Translations under genes and position numbers: made by a program
Shown: positions 41,902 to 51,196 of the stretch, piece after piece
Layout: every line of letters starts with the position of its first letter
Numbering within the stretch: the first letter of the stretch is position 1
Notes under the pieces: model-generated
Told to the model about the DNA's origin: nothing
Databases searched by the model: none
Seen by the model: the letters and a program-made list of their open reading frames with translations, nothing else
Origin: CAWUKT01 sp963923035
GTDB taxonomy: Bacteria > Bacteroidota > Bacteroidia > J057 > JADKCL01
NCBI GenBank assembly: GCA_963923035.1
Contig: CAWUKT010000001.1
Location: 62,001 to 126,000, forward strand
Length of the DNA: 64,000 bases
Reading direction: 5' to 3'

Positions 41902-44900
41902 ATGCGAATCCAAAAGCGAGTGTTTAACGCCTTAGTTCTGGTGTTGCTGCTTTTTGCTGGCAATCTGGTGTTCGGACAGAACGCCACACTAGAAGGTAAG
42001 GTCTTGGACGAAGACGGAGAGGCCATGGTTGGAGCCACCGTTTTGGTCGATGGAACCGGCAAGGGTATGTATACCGATGCCGATGGAAAATTTAAAATTT
42101 CTGGGCTACCCGCCGGAGAGCAGGTAGTCGTGGTGCGGTACGTTGGCTACAACGATTCCCGCGAAGTCGTAGAACTCTCCGACGGAGAGTCCAACAATTA
42201 CAAGGTCAAGATGCGGTTGGAAGGCAAATCACTCGATGATGTAGTGATTGTCGGGTATGGGGTCGAGAGAAAGCGTGACATGACCGGATCAATTTCAAAA
42301 ATTGGAACCAAAGAAATCAACGAGATTCCTGCCTCCAGTGTAGACGCCGCCCTCCAGGGACGCGCCGCTGGGGTACAAGTCATTCAGGGCAGTGGGGCCG
42401 CCGGTAGTGGGGCCCTTATTCGTGTCCGGGGTGTCGGTTCGATCTCGGCGGGTGGCGACCCGCTTTACGTGGTTGACGGAATTCCGATTACCCAGGATCC
42501 CTTTATCAATGGAGACCGGGGGGGGCAGAACAACAACCCCCTCGCCGCCATCAACCCCCAGGACATCGAGTCCATCGAAATCCTGAAGGATGCGGCTGCT
42601 GCGGCCATTTATGGTTCTCGTGGCGCCAACGGTGTTGTACTCATTACCACCAAGCGCGGCCGTCGGGGCCGTCCCCAGGTTGACTTCAGCGCCCGGGTCG
42701 GTGGCTCTCGCCCCACCCGCCTGCCTGAGTTCGTCAACACGGAAGAATGGGTCCAGCTCTACCTCGAAGCCTGGGAAAACGACGGCAATGTCGGTACCCC
42801 CGACTTCCTGCCCGGTGGCTACACCATCGACTCCGCCCTCGCCCAGGGCAATACCGATTGGTACGATGCGACGACCCAGATGGGCATCAAGCAAGAGTAC
42901 AGCGTATCGCTGCGTCAGGGGGGCAAAAAGCTCCAGACTTTTGCCAGCCTCTCCGCCATGGACAACGAGTCCTATATCATCGGCAACAGCTACCGCCGCT
43001 ACACCGGCCGTCTGAACCTCGATTACAATATCCTCAAGAACCTCAAGGCAAGCGCCTCTTCCTCTTTGGCCTTCGGCCGGAACAACCGCGCTTCCCAGGC
43101 TTGGGCCGGGTCCATTGGTACCGCCATGTCCACCGCCCTTCCCTACTACGGTCTTGAAGATCCGAACACGAACTTCGGTGGTCCCGGTAACCCGGTCACC
43201 CAGCGTACCTTCGTTGACTGGCGCTCCGTGGAGACCCGCTCCATCAATACCGTTCAGCTTCAGTACCAGCCCCTCAAGAACCTGACCATCAACGCCAATG
43301 GTAGCTATGACTTCATGGACCTGAACGACAGCTTCCTCGAAGACAGCGTTTGGACCAACTTCCTGACCATCGGCAAGAACTGGATGACGCGGGTTCAGAA
43401 CTGGAACACCAACGCCTTCGCCCGTTACGACTTCACCATGTTGCCCGAGCGGCACAACCTGTCCTTCATGGCCGGTGGTGAAGCGCAGATGAGCGAAACC
43501 CAGAGCTCTTACATGGAAGTATCTGACGTGACTTCTCACCTCTACCTGGATTGGGAAGGCACCGATCGCTCCGATACCATCAACACGACGAATCCCCGGG
43601 ATGCGTTCAGCTTTATCTCGACCTTCGGTCGTGTCAATTACGTCCTCGACGACAAGTATGTCTTCAAGGCATCGGTTCGGGTGGACGGTTCCTCCAAGTT
43701 TGGTCGGAACAACCGCTACGGGGTATTCCCCGCCGTCGGTACCGGCTGGATCATGTCGGAAGAGAACTTCTGGAGTGAGCGGATGAAGACCGTGGTCAAC
43801 TACTTCAAGCTGAAAGCCAGCTTCGGGGTGACTGGTAACGCCGACATTGGTTCTTTCCAGCGCTTCGGTACGTTCTCCGGCCGCGACAACAATATCCAGT
43901 ACAACAACGACTCCATCATTTTCCCCATCCGTCTTGAAAACCCGGACCTCTCCTGGGAAACCACGACGACCATTGATGCCGGATTTGAAGTCGGCTTCCT
44001 GAATGACCGGATCACCGCTGAATTCGCGGTCTACAACAAGGAATCCCGTGACGTACTGCTCGACACCCGCGTACAAACCTCTACGGGTTTTGCGACCTTC
44101 CTCCAGAACGTAGGCCAGGTCCGGAACCGCGGTATCGAATTGGGTATTACCTCGAACAATATCACCACCAGCAAATTCAGCTGGCGGACGACCTTGAACA
44201 TCGCCCACAACAGCAACAAAGTGATCGACGTTGGCACCACGCCTCCGGATGCCCTCGCTGGCTCGGGTGATACCCGCGTTGTGGAAGGCGAACCGGTTGG
44301 GGTCAACTTCCTCGTTCGTTTCTCCCACATCGACCCCGTCAATGGCCGTCCGGTCTACCTCGACGCCGATGGCAATGAAACCTTCGATTGGTCTACCGAT
44401 CACCGGGTCATCGCCGGTAACGTTCAGCCCCTCTTCCAAGGTGGTCTGCGGAACGAATTTGAATTCAACAACTTCGACGTTGTCATGTTCTGGACCTTCT
44501 CCTACGGAGGCAAGATCTACGACGACGCCGCCAAGCGTTACAACGGTGTAGTTGTCGACTGGAACATGCGTCGTGACATGATCGACCGCTGGACCCAGCC
44601 CGGCGACGAAGCCGCCTATCCGATCCTGACCCTTGACCCTGCTACCTACGGCCTCGATAACTTCTGGAACTACAACACGACCCAGTGGCTCTACGACGCT
44701 TCTTACGCTCGTTTGAAGACCATGTCCATTGGCTATACCGTTCCTTTCAATCCTGAAAAGAAGAATTTCGTGCAGCGCATGCGCGTCTACGCCATGGGTA
44801 CGAACCTCCTGACCTTCACCAACTACCCGGGTCTCGATCCGGAAGTGGTACGTGACCACAACGGTCCCCAGGGTCGGAATATCAGCCCGAACGTATCCTA

Positions 44901-44955
44901 CCTGACCGCTCCCCAGGAGCGCATTGTGAGCTTGGGTGTAGATGTATCATTTTAA
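41902..44955 (+). CDS. SusC/RagA family TonB-linked outer-membrane protein
   Basis: 1017 residues from ATG 41902 (MRIQKRVFNALVLVLLLFAGNLVFGQ is a signal peptide; upstream in-frame codons to 41857 would put it inside the protein). Carboxypeptidase-like domain at about 25-110 (ATLEGKVLDEDGEAMVGATVLVDG), then the SusC hallmark motifs: SLDDVVIVGYGVERKRD, ALQGRAAGVQV, GDPLYVVDGIPI and IEILKDAAAAAIYGSRGANGVVLITTKRG. The barrel follows to the end. It is the TonB-dependent pore of a Sus-type glycan or peptide uptake pair with the next gene. Substrate not identifiable. Confidence 0.96.
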   Translation: MRIQKRVFNALVLVLLLFAGNLVFGQNATLEGKVLDEDGEAMVGATVLVDGTGKGMYTDADGKFKISGLPAGEQVVVVRYVGYNDSREVVELSDGESNNYKVKMRLEGKSLDDVVIVGYGVERKRDMTGSISKIGTKEINEIPASSVDAALQGRAAGVQVIQGSGAAGSGALIRVRGVGSISAGGDPLYVVDGIPITQDPFINGDRGGQNNNPLAAINPQDIESIEILKDAAAAAIYGSRGANGVVLITTKRGRRGRPQVDFSARVGGSRPTRLPEFVNTEEWVQLYLEAWENDGNVGTPDFLPGGYTIDSALAQGNTDWYDATTQMGIKQEYSVSLRQGGKKLQTFASLSAMDNESYIIGNSYRRYTGRLNLDYNILKNLKASASSSLAFGRNNRASQAWAGSIGTAMSTALPYYGLEDPNTNFGGPGNPVTQRTFVDWRSVETRSINTVQLQYQPLKNLTINANGSYDFMDLNDSFLEDSVWTNFLTIGKNWMTRVQNWNTNAFARYDFTMLPERHNLSFMAGGEAQMSETQSSYMEVSDVTSHLYLDWEGTDRSDTINTTNPRDAFSFISTFGRVNYVLDDKYVFKASVRVDGSSKFGRNNRYGVFPAVGTGWIMSEENFWSERMKTVVNYFKLKASFGVTGNADIGSFQRFGTFSGRDNNIQYNNDSIIFPIRLENPDLSWETTTTIDAGFEVGFLNDRITAEFAVYNKESRDVLLDTRVQTSTGFATFLQNVGQVRNRGIELGITSNNITTSKFSWRTTLNIAHNSNKVIDVGTTPPDALAGSGDTRVVEGEPVGVNFLVRFSHIDPVNGRPVYLDADGNETFDWSTDHRVIAGNVQPLFQGGLRNEFEFNNFDVVMFWTFSYGGKIYDDAAKRYNGVVVDWNMRRDMIDRWTQPGDEAAYPILTLDPATYGLDNFWNYNTTQWLYDASYARLKTMSIGYTVPFNPEKKNFVQRMRVYAMGTNLLTFTNYPGLDPEVVRDHNGPQGRNISPNVSYLTAPQERIVSLGVDVSF

Positions 44956-44957
44956 TT

Positions 44958-44963
44958 AGGAGG
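44958..44963 (+). promoter_or_regulatory. Perfect Shine-Dalgarno before susD
   Basis: AGGAGG at 44958-44963, 9 bases before the ATG at 44973. Bacteroidota mostly do not use Shine-Dalgarno sites, so a full match is unusual. Confidence 0.6.
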
Positions 44964-44972
44964 ACAAGGAAA

Positions 44973-46355
44973 ATGAAAAAGCAATTAATCTATCTCTTTG
45001 CCTTGTTGCTGGTCGTCACCAGCACCAGCTGCGAGAAATTTCTCGAAATTGAGCCGGAAGGTGAGATTCCCGCTTCCGAAGCCCTCCAGACGCCGGAAGA
45101 CCTGCAACTGTTGCTGAACAGCTGCTACGACGCCCTCCGTTCAGACAACTTCTACGGCGGCAAGTACATGGTCCTCTCGGAACTCATGTCCGACAATCTG
45201 GACGGCCGTCTGCTGCAAGGAAACTACCTTTCCTATTTCCAGCACAACACGACCATCTTCAACCAGGACACCCGCGACGTATGGGCCGAACCTTACCGGG
45301 TCATCTACCGCTGCAATGTCCTGCTGGACAATATCAATATCGTACCCGGCGTGAGCCAGGGAGACATTGACCGCATCACCGCCGAAGCCAAGTTCATCCG
45401 GGCCCTGGCCCACTTCGACATCGTGCGGATGTTTGCCCAGCCCTACGGCTTTACCTCTGACAACTCTCACCTGGGGATTCCGCTCCGTCTGAGCGCCACC
45501 CAGGAGCAGTTGAACCGGTCGACGGTAGCTGAAGTGTACGACGCTGTCATCACTGACCTGGAGGAAGCTGCTGCGGTATTGCCGGCTGAGAACAACAACT
45601 ACGCGACCAGCTGGGCGGCCAAGGCCATCCTGGCCCGTGTGTACTTCCAGCAAGGCAACCACGCCAGCGCCCGGGACATGGCCAATGACATCATTGAAAA
45701 TGGTCCCTTTGCCCTGGACAGCGATGTGATGGCCCGCTATTCGCAGGCCGGCACCAACGAGAACATCTTTGTACTGGTATCGACCGGATCCCTGAACCAC
45801 TCCGGTAGCGGTCTCCAGGGCAACTACCGCTCTGACGGTGGTCAGCCTCCGGGCCTCCGCATCGCCGAGAACCTGTACAACATCGCGACGGTAGATACCG
45901 CTGACCTCCGCGGTCAGAACTGGTACATCGTTCAGGATGCTGGCCAGCCCAATCAGTTGGTCTTCTCCGCCCGTTTCAACAACGTGGACTTCTTCAACCA
46001 GCCGATCATCCACCTCGCCGAGGTGATCCTGATCCGCGCGGAGTCCCGCGCCTTGACTGGCGATGTCCAGGGCGGTACCGACGACCTGAACATGATCCGT
46101 TCCCGTGCCATCCCGACGGCCGCTCCGCTGGGCGGTCTGAGCCAGGCCGTTCTGGTCCAGGCGATCCGCGACGAACGTCGTTTGGAAATGGTCTGCGAAG
46201 GCAACCGGATCCAGGACCTCAAGCGTCAAGGTGTGCTCGGTGAATCCATCATCATCAACGGCAACCCCTGGAATTGCAACGGCATGGCCGTCCAGCTGCC
46301 AGATGATGAGTTTTCTGGCAACCCCGACATTCAATTGAATCCTGAGGGCTGTTAA
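44973..46355 (+). CDS. RagB/SusD family nutrient uptake lipoprotein
   Basis: 460 residues. Lipoprotein signal with C20 (LLLVVTSTSC), then KFLEIEPEGEIP typical of SusD N-termini. SusD-like TPR helices and the conserved ALAHFDIVRMFAQPYG, AAKAILARVYFQQGNHA and IRDERRLEMVCEGNRIQDLKRQG segments. It forms the lid over the SusC barrel, on the cell surface. Downstream of susC by 17 bases, and followed by two small SusE/F-like genes. Confidence 0.95.
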   Translation: MKKQLIYLFALLLVVTSTSCEKFLEIEPEGEIPASEALQTPEDLQLLLNSCYDALRSDNFYGGKYMVLSELMSDNLDGRLLQGNYLSYFQHNTTIFNQDTRDVWAEPYRVIYRCNVLLDNINIVPGVSQGDIDRITAEAKFIRALAHFDIVRMFAQPYGFTSDNSHLGIPLRLSATQEQLNRSTVAEVYDAVITDLEEAAAVLPAENNNYATSWAAKAILARVYFQQGNHASARDMANDIIENGPFALDSDVMARYSQAGTNENIFVLVSTGSLNHSGSGLQGNYRSDGGQPPGLRIAENLYNIATVDTADLRGQNWYIVQDAGQPNQLVFSARFNNVDFFNQPIIHLAEVILIRAESRALTGDVQGGTDDLNMIRSRAIPTAAPLGGLSQAVLVQAIRDERRLEMVCEGNRIQDLKRQGVLGESIIINGNPWNCNGMAVQLPDDEFSGNPDIQLNPEGC

Positions 46356-46403
46356 GTCTCACCAGTTTTCATTAGTTTAATTCGAATCAGAAAAAAAGTT
46401 AAA

Positions 46404-46880
46404 ATGAACAATAAATCCATCATACTGGCCTTGTTCCTTGCGGTGCTGGTGGGATTGGCGGGCTGTAAAAAGGAAGAGTACGTATTGGAAGATGCGCCCA
46501 GCAAGCTGGAAGGCATCAACGATACCTTCGTCCTGACCCGGGTAATGCAGGTCGATCAAAAGACCCTCAACCTGGACAACTCCCTGGACATTTCCAGCTA
46601 CTTCATCGGTGACACGCCGGCTTCCATCACGTTCGATGCGGCGGCGAGCACCTTTACGCTGGACCCGGGAACAACCATTGATTACCTGGGTGCTTCCGGT
46701 AGCTGGGCTTTTGACGACAACGAATTCCCTTCGAAAATCACCTTGATGGACGGAACGGACATGGTTGAAGTGCAATTGATCCAAACCATTCGTCCCCAGG
46801 ATGACCTTCAATTCCAATTGGACCGCTACTGCAGTGGCGCTTTGTCGGTCAGCTATCAGTACTATTTCACCCGCAACTAA
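46404..46880 (+). CDS. DUF5004-like lipoprotein of the SusC/D cluster
   Basis: 158 residues, lipidated Cys21 (LVGLAGCKKEEY). A single compact beta-domain: FVLTRVMQVDQKTLNLDNS, SITFDAAASTFTLDPGT, VEVQLIQTIRPQDDLQFQLDR. It resembles short lipocalin-type DUF5004 domains that often sit after SusD. No catalytic motif. It ends 14 bases before the next gene. Binding of a sugar is possible but not shown. Confidence 0.7.
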   Translation: MNNKSIILALFLAVLVGLAGCKKEEYVLEDAPSKLEGINDTFVLTRVMQVDQKTLNLDNSLDISSYFIGDTPASITFDAAASTFTLDPGTTIDYLGASGSWAFDDNEFPSKITLMDGTDMVEVQLIQTIRPQDDLQFQLDRYCSGALSVSYQYYFTRN

Positions 46881-46886
46881 AGGAGG
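46881..46886 (+). promoter_or_regulatory. Perfect Shine-Dalgarno before the SusE/F-like gene
   Basis: AGGAGG at 46881-46886, 8 bases before the ATG at 46895, directly after the stop of the preceding gene. Second such site in this cluster. Confidence 0.55.
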
Positions 46887-46894
46887 CAAGAAAA

Positions 46895-47734
46895 ATGAAA
46901 AAGCATATTCTTATTCTGGCGGCTTTCCTCCTCACTGCGGTTGGAGCTGTCAACGCCCAGAAAGTCTATACGGATCCGGAAGAAATCGATCCGAACTCTG
47001 ACGTGACCATTTTTGTGGACCTGACCCAGACCGACTGCGACAAGCTGGTCGGCAACCCCGGTCCGATGTACATCTGGACCTGGATGCCGAATGATCCGGT
47101 TGGTGGCAATGGCGATTGGGACAATTCCAATCCTGCCCTTGAAATGACGAACGAAGGCCCGGACCTGTGGAGCATCACCTTTACCCCGGTGGATTTCTAC
47201 GGAGTGACGGCGGCTGATGTCTATGAAAATGACATTTCCTTCCTGGTGAAAGCCCAGGACGGCGGTTCCGGCGGCGATTGTTCGGCGGCCGGTGATGAAT
47301 TCAAGACCGAGAACCTGATGATCGAGGTAGATCCGCCTCAGTTGGGTCCGGTGAAGGTCTTTTCCTTCCCTGAAGTGGCCAACGACTCGGTCAGCATCAA
47401 CCAGGACGACATCTTCACGCTGGTTTACGACAACTCGGTGGAGGAAAAGCCTTCCATGCAGAATGCAACCGACCTGTACGTCTACGCCCGCGCCTATGAC
47501 TCCAATGGGACCCGTTACCGTCCGGCCAGCTTGAGCCAGGTCGGCAACACCCCCGAACTGCAAATGAGCAGCGATGGGTCTACCTTCCGTTGGACGGTTC
47601 AGCCCAGCCGGGTCTTCCAGGTGCCGGATGGCGTATCCCTGGACTACCTGGAGCTTCAGATTGTGAAGCCGGTCATCGCGAACAGTGACGATGCCGTTGA
47701 TGGCACCTTCATCTTCTTCCTGCGCTGCAATTGA
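46895..47734 (+). CDS. SusE/SusF-like secreted protein
   Basis: 279 residues. Signal peptide MKKHILILAAFLLTAVGAVNAQ (no lipobox Cys), then a beta-sandwich N-domain (DVTIFVDLTQTDCDKLVGNPG, MYIWTWMPNDP, DLWSITFTPVDFYG) resembling starch-binding-type or SusE-like modules in which aromatic residues contact glycan, and a second beta-domain from about 150. By position it should be the surface glycan-binding member of this uptake cluster, though it lacks lipidation. Specific ligand unknown. Confidence 0.7.
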   Translation: MKKHILILAAFLLTAVGAVNAQKVYTDPEEIDPNSDVTIFVDLTQTDCDKLVGNPGPMYIWTWMPNDPVGGNGDWDNSNPALEMTNEGPDLWSITFTPVDFYGVTAADVYENDISFLVKAQDGGSGGDCSAAGDEFKTENLMIEVDPPQLGPVKVFSFPEVANDSVSINQDDIFTLVYDNSVEEKPSMQNATDLYVYARAYDSNGTRYRPASLSQVGNTPELQMSSDGSTFRWTVQPSRVFQVPDGVSLDYLELQIVKPVIANSDDAVDGTFIFFLRCN

Positions 47735-47758
47735 TCGAACAGATCTCTAGAATATCAC

Positions 47759-47788
47759 AGGGCTGCCTTTTGGGTGGCCCTTTTTTTT
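47759..47788 (+). terminator. Intrinsic terminator of the SusC/D cluster
   Basis: Nine-pair stem with two G-U pairs, AGGGCTGCC (47759-47767) with GGTGGCCCT (47773-47781), followed by an eight-base T run. It marks the end of the susC-susD-susE-like transcript. Confidence 0.85.
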
Positions 47789-47991
47789 GACCTTTTGTGG
47801 GCAGATGATGTGAAGGGAAAAATGATGTCAGGAGCGTTTGGGGCGGTGATTTTTAGGGGTTGAAGGATCGGGAAATTGTATTTGGTCAAGGGGCTGGGAA
47901 AACAAATAAACCGGAAAGAGTATTTTATTTTTCATCTCAAATCTTTTCTTTTGGGGAGATCGTCAAATTTTTTCCTCTAGTTAACTAAATA

Positions 47992-49368
47992 ATGAAACGC
48001 CAATTCCGCTTCTGCTTGACCGCAGTCATGCTGTCATTACTTGCTCCTTTGTCCTCCTTCGCCAACAATGTGCAAATCGCGAATGTCTCCCTGAGTGGGA
48101 ATAACCTGAGCTTTGACATCAGTTGGAACAACAGTTGGAGGGTTTCCAGCACCGCCCCTTACAATTATGACGCAGTTTGGGTATTTGTGAAATACCGGGA
48201 TTGCGCGACCAATCAGTGGGGGCATGCCCAATTGGACACGGCCACGGCGGCTTTGCCTCTCCGGGCCGATACGACCTCCGATCAGATGGGGGTATGGGTG
48301 TATCGAAATGCGGATGGGGTCGGAAATATTGCACCGACTTCTGTCAGTGTCCATTTGACGGGAGTTCCCTCCGGAAACTTCGATTTCAAAGTCTTCGGGA
48401 TAGAAATGGTCTATATCCCGGAGGGAAGTTTTGAGTTGGGAGATGGTGTCTCGACCGACGGATTTCGGAGAGGCAACGTGGTTGCCACTCCCTATACCGT
48501 GACGAGCGAAAATGCCATTACCCTCTCCAACTCAGGATCGAACCTGTATGCCGCCAGCAATATCACCGTTGGAACGGTGCCCCAGGCATTTCCCAAAGGC
48601 TTCAACGACATCTACTGCATGAAGTACGAGATTTCGCAGCAGCAATACGCCGAATTCCTCAATACCCTGACCAATACCCAGGCCAACAACCGTTACATCT
48701 CGACGATTGCCAACCGCTATACCCTCTCGGGCAGCTGGCCCGTCATCACCACTTCGGCCGGGAATCGGGCGCATTCCTTCATGAGCTGGACCGATTTGAC
48801 CGCGTACCTGGACTGGTCGGCCCTCCGTCCCATGTCCGAGATGGAATTTGAGAAGGTATGCCGGGGACCAGCGCCGCATGTGCCGGGAGAATACGCCTGG
48901 GGAACGACCTCTATTGTGGATGTGACCACCATCACGGCCGATGGAAGCGCGAATGAGGCCTCTGCCAATGTCGTGCCGCCCGGACACGGCATCGCCAACT
49001 TCAACAACAATGTTGTATTGGGGCCGTTGCGAAACGGCTTCAACGGCTCCGGTACCAGCGACCGCTGGACCTTGGGGGCGACCTATTATGGGGTCTGCGA
49101 AATGTCGGGCAACATGACCGAACGGGTGGTCCACATTGTCAACAATACAGGCCGGAATTATATTCCCAACCACGGCGATGGTACGCTGAACTCCTTAGGA
49201 CTCAGTGATGTGCCCAATTGGACACCGGTCGCAGGAACCGGACGTAGAGGCGGCGGTTGGAGTACTGCTGTGGCCCGTTTGCGGATCTCAGACCGCGACG
49301 ACATCAATTTCGCCAACAGCAGTCGGCTAAATTATATGGGCGGTCGGGGCGTCCGAACCGCAGATTGA
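47992..49368 (+). CDS. SUMF1/FGE-domain secreted protein
   Basis: 458 residues, signal peptide to about 25 (LLAPLSSFA). After a beta-rich 110-residue N-domain, the rest matches the formylglycine-generating-enzyme-like (SUMF1) fold: EMVYIPEGSFELGDG, IYCMKYEISQQQYAEFLN, LRPMSEMEFEKVCRG, GVCEMSGNMTERVV, RRGGGWS and GGRGVR at the end. The paired active Cys of true FGE are not evident, so it is probably a structural or binding relative. The gene ends one base before the next ATG. Confidence 0.85.
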   Translation: MKRQFRFCLTAVMLSLLAPLSSFANNVQIANVSLSGNNLSFDISWNNSWRVSSTAPYNYDAVWVFVKYRDCATNQWGHAQLDTATAALPLRADTTSDQMGVWVYRNADGVGNIAPTSVSVHLTGVPSGNFDFKVFGIEMVYIPEGSFELGDGVSTDGFRRGNVVATPYTVTSENAITLSNSGSNLYAASNITVGTVPQAFPKGFNDIYCMKYEISQQQYAEFLNTLTNTQANNRYISTIANRYTLSGSWPVITTSAGNRAHSFMSWTDLTAYLDWSALRPMSEMEFEKVCRGPAPHVPGEYAWGTTSIVDVTTITADGSANEASANVVPPGHGIANFNNNVVLGPLRNGFNGSGTSDRWTLGATYYGVCEMSGNMTERVVHIVNNTGRNYIPNHGDGTLNSLGLSDVPNWTPVAGTGRRGGGWSTAVARLRISDRDDINFANSSRLNYMGGRGVRTAD

Positions 49369-49369
49369 C

Positions 49370-50311
49370 ATGGGAGCACGCTATCTCATATTGATCGCCT
49401 GGCTGTTCTCGGTTCCCTGGAGCCTGTCAGCCCAGTTTACGGGGGGATCTGGGAGTGGTGGCATTGTCCAGTCCTTTCCGAATCCCGATCCCTGCCAGTT
49501 TTTCTGGGGAGACTCTACCGACGGAGCCGCGATGGTTTTTCTCCCCAACCCGGATAGCTGTGGGTATTTTGATGGAGGGCTGGCGGACGGAGGCGAAATG
49601 GCATTGTTTCAGAACCCCGATACTTGTGGCTACTTCGATGGAAGCGTTTCGGACGGCGCAGGGATGGTTTTCTTTGCGAGTCCCGTTCCCTGTCCGACTT
49701 TCTATGGCTCCGCCGACGACGGCTTTGCGATCGGCTTTATCTCGTGCGTGCCCCTGGTGGTGGAAGCATCGGAATTGTTGGGGCGCATAGAGGGCGAACA
49801 CGGCTATTTGTGGTGGTATACCTACCACGAAGTGAACAACCTGGGTTTCTCGATGCAGAAGAGCCGGGACCGGGTGGAATGGACTGAAATTGGGTTCCTG
49901 GAAGGGGAAACGGCCAGCGACGAGCAAAAAAAGTACTCCTTATGGGACCGCAACATGCGCGAAGGCGTGAATTACTACCGCTGGATGCAAATGGATTTCG
50001 ATGGATCGATCACCCTGTCGAATGTCGTGGCGCTCGTCAAATCCAATGAGATCAAGACCGATATGCTCGTCTATCCCGTTCCCGTTTCCAATGGCGAGGA
50101 AGTGCGGGTCCTGTACCAAAGCGGGGCGGAGGAATTGTGTACGTGGAGGTTGGTGGACCTGAATGGAAAAATCGTTCGAGAGGGGCAGGCGGAGATGGAG
50201 GATGGGAAAATGGAATTGAAATGGACGACGGAGGATTGGGTGCAGGGCGTGTATCTGGTCATCGTCGATCAGGCCGGGCAACGGTCCATGGCACGGATTG
50301 TGGTCTACTGA
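49370..50311 (+). CDS. Repeat-containing secreted protein with T9SS type A sorting domain
   Basis: 313 residues, signal peptide MGARYLILIAWLFSVPWSLSAQ. Residues 36-123 contain four 21-23-residue repeats of the form F-x-N-P-D-x-C-x-[YF]-F-x-G-x3-D-G; the third copy is FQNPDTCGYFDGSVSDG, the last is FASPVPCPTFYGSADDG. The Cys at one position per repeat is conserved. A middle domain and a T9SS tail (MLVYPVPVSNGEEVRVLY, GVYLVIVDQ) follow. The gene is 1 base downstream of the SUMF1-type gene and shares its transcript, so they may act together on the surface. Confidence 0.75.
   Translation: MGARYLILIAWLFSVPWSLSAQFTGGSGSGGIVQSFPNPDPCQFFWGDSTDGAAMVFLPNPDSCGYFDGGLADGGEMALFQNPDTCGYFDGSVSDGAGMVFFASPVPCPTFYGSADDGFAIGFISCVPLVVEASELLGRIEGEHGYLWWYTYHEVNNLGFSMQKSRDRVEWTEIGFLEGETASDEQKKYSLWDRNMREGVNYYRWMQMDFDGSITLSNVVALVKSNEIKTDMLVYPVPVSNGEEVRVLYQSGAEELCTWRLVDLNGKIVREGQAEMEDGKMELKWTTEDWVQGVYLVIVDQAGQRSMARIVVY
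49475..49738 (+). repeat. Four tandem protein-level repeats
   Basis: Encodes the four repeats of the secreted protein above, units of about 63-69 bases. DNA copies are clearly diverged, so the array is old; a degenerate copy (GGSGSGG) may lie just before. Confidence 0.6.
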
Positions 50312-51196
50312 TCACTTCTTGATCCGCTTCGCCTTGACGAATTGGCCATTTTTGAATTTCTCCCGCTCCAGCAAGACGCCGGTATCATTGTAAATATTGA
50401 CCCAGCCATTGCCCTGGGAAAAAGTGCCGGGATCGAGGTCCTTGCCCTTGGCGTCTTTCGTGAATTCAATCTCTTTGAGCAGGCCGTTTTGGTAAATGCG
50501 TTTGCTCCAGATCCGCCCGTTGCGGTGGTAGAAAATGGCCGTACCGTCTTCCACATCCTCCGAAAATTCGAAGACACTTTCCAGGTCTCCCGTCTCGTAA
50601 AACGTGGAATCCCGGCCCTGCTTCATCCCGGTGGAGTCGTAGAACTCGACCCATTGCAGTTGCTTATTGCTGTAATAGGACCGGAAAAAACCCACGATGG
50701 TATCGTGGACATAGTGCCCTTGTTGGTCGACCTCCCCATTTTCGTAGAAAGTAGTGAACTCGCCATCCAGCTGATTGGCGGAGAAGGTCGTCCGCATCGA
50801 GGGCTGGGCATTCTTGTAATAATCTTCGGCCGGACCTTCCAGGAGGCCGTCCTGGTAATAGCGCTTGCCCAGCAATTGGCCGCTGTCAAAGTAGAAGCGC
50901 GCCGGACCGTGGGGAATGAAGGATTCCCCCTCGAGATACCCGAACAGAATTTGGTCCACCATGCGATTCGGATGGTAGAGCAGGTAAATCTTGATTTTTT
51001 CCCCGTAAAGCTCTTTGTTTTCACTCAGCATTTCTCCCCGCCCGCGATAGTCTTTTTCCATGTCCCACTCCAACTCGCCCACCCGAATCGTATCGCCGTC
51101 GTAGAAGATGGTGTCCTGGGAAAATGAAAGGGGAGGGGAGCCGAAAATGAACAGTCCCAACAGGCCAGTAAAGAAGTAAACGGAGCGCTGGATCAC
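50312..51196 (-). CDS. MORN/YwqK-like exported repeat protein
   Basis: 294 residues with a GTG start at 51196 that overlaps the TGA of the upstream HAD gene; an ATG at 51223 is the alternative (303 residues). Signal peptide (VYFFTGLLGLFIFGSPPLSFSQ). Repeated short beta-hairpins (GEFTTFYENGEVDQQGHY, FFRSYYSNKQLQWVEFY, RDSTFYETGDLESVFEF, GTAIFYHRNGRIWSKRIY) are of the MORN/YwqK type found in antitoxin-like proteins, but here the protein is exported. It is the last gene of the KDO operon; role unclear. It meets the T9SS gene tail to tail with no gap. Confidence 0.75.
   Translation of the reverse strand: MIQRSVYFFTGLLGLFIFGSPPLSFSQDTIFYDGDTIRVGELEWDMEKDYRGRGEMLSENKELYGEKIKIYLLYHPNRMVDQILFGYLEGESFIPHGPARFYFDSGQLLGKRYYQDGLLEGPAEDYYKNAQPSMRTTFSANQLDGEFTTFYENGEVDQQGHYVHDTIVGFFRSYYSNKQLQWVEFYDSTGMKQGRDSTFYETGDLESVFEFSEDVEDGTAIFYHRNGRIWSKRIYQNGLLKEIEFTKDAKGKDLDPGTFSQGNGWVNIYNDTGVLLEREKFKNGQFVKAKRIKK

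Noticed and set aside
42295..44859. 854-residue open frame opposite susC
   Set aside because: Exactly antisense to a clear SusC gene. GC-rich third positions remove stops from the opposite frame, and the translation has no domain or signal.
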